This document shows, one piece after another, positions 5,722 through 7,222 of a stretch of 7,222 nucleotides of DNA. Below the pieces are notes generated by a model. It was not told the origin of the DNA and searched no databases. It was given only the letters and a program-made list of their open reading frames with translations. This stretch comes from an uncultured Lachnospiraceae bacterium (GTDB lineage: Bacteria; Bacillota_A; Clostridia; Lachnospirales; Lachnospiraceae): positions 1 through 7,222 of the forward strand of contig CADBNA010000300.1 of assembly GCA_902795835.1 (NCBI GenBank), read 5' to 3'. Position 1 is the first letter of the stretch, and every line of letters begins with the position of its first letter. The translations under genes and the position numbers were made by a program.

Positions 5722-6597
5722 ATGACTCTTACTTCCTACCAGATCTTTAAAACCGTAGCAGAAATCGGAAGTTTTCACAAGGCGGCCGAAGTACTCGGCC
5801 TGACGCCATCGGCGATCAGCCATTCCATCTCGGCGATGGAGAACGAACTGGGATTCAGCGTCCTTACCAGGAGCAAGGCGGGAGTGACGCTGACCGGCTA
5901 CGGCGAGCATATTCTGCCGTATGTCAATGCAGTGCTGAACAGCGACGAGAGCCTTCAGCAGGTCGTGTCTGAGTACAAGGGCCTGACAAGAGGAAAGGTA
6001 AAGATCGGCTGCTTTTCCAGCGCCTGCACAAACTTTATACCTTCCGTCATCCGCAGTTTCGGAGAGCTGTATCCGGCGATCCAGATAGAGGTCTTTGAAG
6101 GGACATACGATGAAGTCGTGTACTGGCTGAAGAGCGGGGTTGCCGATCTGGGCTTCCTGTCGGCATCCTGCACCGGAGACATTGCGGTTGAGCCTTTTTA
6201 CCGGGACCCGCTCCTGTGCATCGTTCCTCCCGGCTATGAGAAAAAGGATGACCGTCCCTACATGACGGTGGAAGAGATGAAAGACCTGCAGTTTGTCGTG
6301 CAGAGAGGCCCGACAGACGCGGATATCCAGAATTTCCTCAGGGGCAACCGGCTTGATATCCAGACGCGGTTTCATGTGGTCGACGATCTGTCCACCGTTG
6401 CGCTGGTGGCCAGCGGCCTTGGGATCTGCATCATGCCGGAGCTGACGATGAAAGACATACATTATGATGTGGGCCGGTATCCGGTGGAGCCGGCTGCCTA
6501 CCGTATGATCGGACTGGCAGTGCTCAATCCGAACCTGATGTCGCCGGCCGTGCGCGCCCTGTACAGGCATATTATGGAGACCTGCAGCAATTTGTGA
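5722..6597 (+). CDS. LysR-family transcriptional regulator
   Basis: A 291-residue protein of normal LTTR length. The N-terminal winged helix-turn-helix spans about residues 3-60, with FKTVAEIGSFHKAAEVLGLTPSAISHSI-type spacing at 9-36 and LGFSVLTRSKAGVTLTGYGE at 43-62. A linker helix follows to about 88, then the periplasmic-binding-protein-like effector domain (GKVKIGCFSSACTNFIPSVI at 91-110, GVADLGFLS at 139-147, LVASGLGICIMPE at 228-240). AAGGGAG at 5703-5709 supports the ATG at 5722. The gene lies 6 bases after porB on the same strand, so it is probably the last gene of the por operon. Most LTTRs are divergent from their targets, so this arrangement is less usual. Its position suggests control of por, perhaps with autoregulation, in response to a metabolite that cannot be named. 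Confidence 0.93.
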   Translation: MTLTSYQIFKTVAEIGSFHKAAEVLGLTPSAISHSISAMENELGFSVLTRSKAGVTLTGYGEHILPYVNAVLNSDESLQQVVSEYKGLTRGKVKIGCFSSACTNFIPSVIRSFGELYPAIQIEVFEGTYDEVVYWLKSGVADLGFLSASCTGDIAVEPFYRDPLLCIVPPGYEKKDDRPYMTVEEMKDLQFVVQRGPTDADIQNFLRGNRLDIQTRFHVVDDLSTVALVASGLGICIMPELTMKDIHYDVGRYPVEPAAYRMIGLAVLNPNLMSPAVRALYRHIMETCSNL

Positions 6598-6647
6598 ACC
6601 GCAGGGACAGGTCACTGCAGGATCAGACGGAAGAAGTGCTCCGCGAA

Positions 6648-7088
6648 TCACTGCAGTTTCCTGTGTTCCTCCAGGATATTGTCGCACAGCCGGAAAGCAT
6701 CCCACCGGCTGTTGGCAGGGGTCATGGCCGCTTTCAGGTCATTTTTTGTGATGCCGCAGGCGGAACACAGATCGAGCACACTGTACAGCTCCTGATCCGT
6801 GAAGGCTGCGAAAAGCAGCATGCGCGCCGGAAGCTTCCGCTTCTTATTCTGACTGGCGGCGGCTGACGGCGTTCTGCCGTGCCTGCCGGCATCTGACGGG
6901 GATCCGCTCCCGGCGGCCCCGTTTTCTGCAGCGGCATCCTGCACCAGTGACAGCATCGTGCGGCGATAGTCTTCCTGCTGTACGCGGCGCACGGTGACGT
7001 CCTGCGCTCTGGTAAATTCCTGCAGCGCATAGGCCTGCTGCGCGCTCTGCAGATCATCGAATCCGAATAAAAGTATGATTTTTTTCAT
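6648..7088 (-). CDS. DUF3783 domain protein of unknown function
   Basis: A 146-residue cytosolic protein on the minus strand, convergent with the LysR gene (50 bases between the stops). The C-terminal part matches the DUF3783 pattern: MLLFAAFTDQELYSVLD (90-106), then KNDLKAAMTPANSRWD (115-130) and a final acidic helix NILEEH (137-142). The N-terminal 50 residues (MKKIILLFGFDDLQSAQQ...) form a small alpha/beta-like segment typical of these proteins. Between them, residues about 52-82 are an Ala/Gly/Ser-rich, probably disordered linker ending in basic NKKRK. GGGAG a few bases upstream of the ATG (RC of 7086-7088) supports the start. No biochemical role is established for this domain, and the neighbours give no clue. 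Confidence 0.75.
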   Translation of the reverse strand: MKKIILLFGFDDLQSAQQAYALQEFTRAQDVTVRRVQQEDYRRTMLSLVQDAAAENGAAGSGSPSDAGRHGRTPSAAASQNKKRKLPARMLLFAAFTDQELYSVLDLCSACGITKNDLKAAMTPANSRWDAFRLCDNILEEHRKLQ

Positions 7089-7120
7089 GGCTGTCTCCCG
7101 GAAAGCCGCCGGCGGGGCGG

Positions 7121-7150
7121 CTTATATTTATAATATGACTCAGTCGCCAA
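7121..7150 (-). promoter_or_regulatory. possible promoter of the DUF3783 gene
   Basis: Read on the minus strand, TTGGCG (7145-7150, 4 of 6 matches to TTGACA) is followed after 18 bases by TATAAG (7121-7126, 5 of 6 matches to TATAAT). This would start transcription near 7114, about 26 bases before the ATG. Other -10 choices exist in the same AT-rich run. Confidence 0.4.
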
Positions 7151-7161
7151 AAGCAGATTAC

Positions 7162-7193
7162 GGATTGCTCCGCACTTCGTGCTCCCACAATCC
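7162..7193. repeat. 32-bp imperfect palindrome near the window end
   Basis: GGATTG (7162-7167) pairs with CAATCC (7188-7193), and inside it GCAC-TTC-GTGC (7172-7182) forms a second small stem, giving a hairpin with short unpaired flanks. No gene is seen in 7151-7222. It may be a short interspersed repeat or the terminator stem of a gene outside the window. The last eight bases, GGGGCCCC, form a separate palindrome cut off by the window end. Confidence 0.4.
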
Positions 7194-7222
7194 TGCCCGC
7201 CATTCGGATTTCATGGGGCCCC

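Noticed and set aside
6612..6656. Direct repeat TCACTGCAG at 6612-6620 and 6648-6656 between the LysR and DUF3783 genes
   Set aside because: Nine bases long and partly inside coding sequence; likely chance.
5386..6705. A 439-codon open frame on the minus strand opposite the end of porB and the LysR gene
   Set aside because: It lies fully antisense to two well-conserved genes, has no recognisable domain, and has the His/Arg/Gln-rich composition of a GC-bias shadow frame.

Overview
The window reads as chromosomal DNA of a moderately GC-rich anaerobic member of the Bacillota, most likely a gut-type Clostridia (Lachnospiraceae-like). This is inferred from the strong AAGGAGG-type ribosome binding sites, the ferredoxin-dependent 2-oxoacid oxidoreductase, and the mix of TraX-family, DUF3783 and CbiE/CbiT-like proteins. 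No species can be named from the sequence. There are eight protein-coding genes, the first cut by the window edge. I see no rRNA, tRNA, CRISPR array, transposase or phage gene.

Left part (1-2096, all + strand): the C-terminal 94 residues of an IspD-type cytidylyltransferase overlap by ATGA with a TraX-family membrane protein. After a 180-base gap comes a stand-alone protein related to the CbiE/CbiT cobalamin methyltransferases whose SAM-binding glycine motifs are eroded.

Middle gap (2097-2559): 463 bases with no gene but much structure. It holds a 183-base element bounded by a perfect 39-base inverted repeat, an AT-rich stretch with a small dyad and a good promoter (TATAAT), and a leader of about 118 bases with competing hairpins, one arm of which can pair with the porG Shine-Dalgarno region.

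Right part: porG-porD-porA-porB (2560-5715) encode the gamma, delta, alpha and beta subunits of a four-subunit pyruvate/2-oxoacid:ferredoxin oxidoreductase. ATGA overlaps join porD to porA and porA to porB. A LysR-type regulator starts 6 bases after porB on the same strand, so it is probably co-transcribed. A DUF3783 gene (7088-6648) lies convergently beyond it, with its own probable promoter; the last 75 bases hold a small imperfect palindrome.

Together, the por genes make an enzyme that oxidatively decarboxylates a 2-oxoacid (pyruvate is the best guess) to acyl-CoA, with electrons passing through TPP and Fe-S clusters to ferredoxin. The LysR protein is the obvious candidate to control it. 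I found no convincing wholly new multi-gene system. The most interesting signals are the non-coding structure ahead of porG and the degenerate CbiE/CbiT-like protein.
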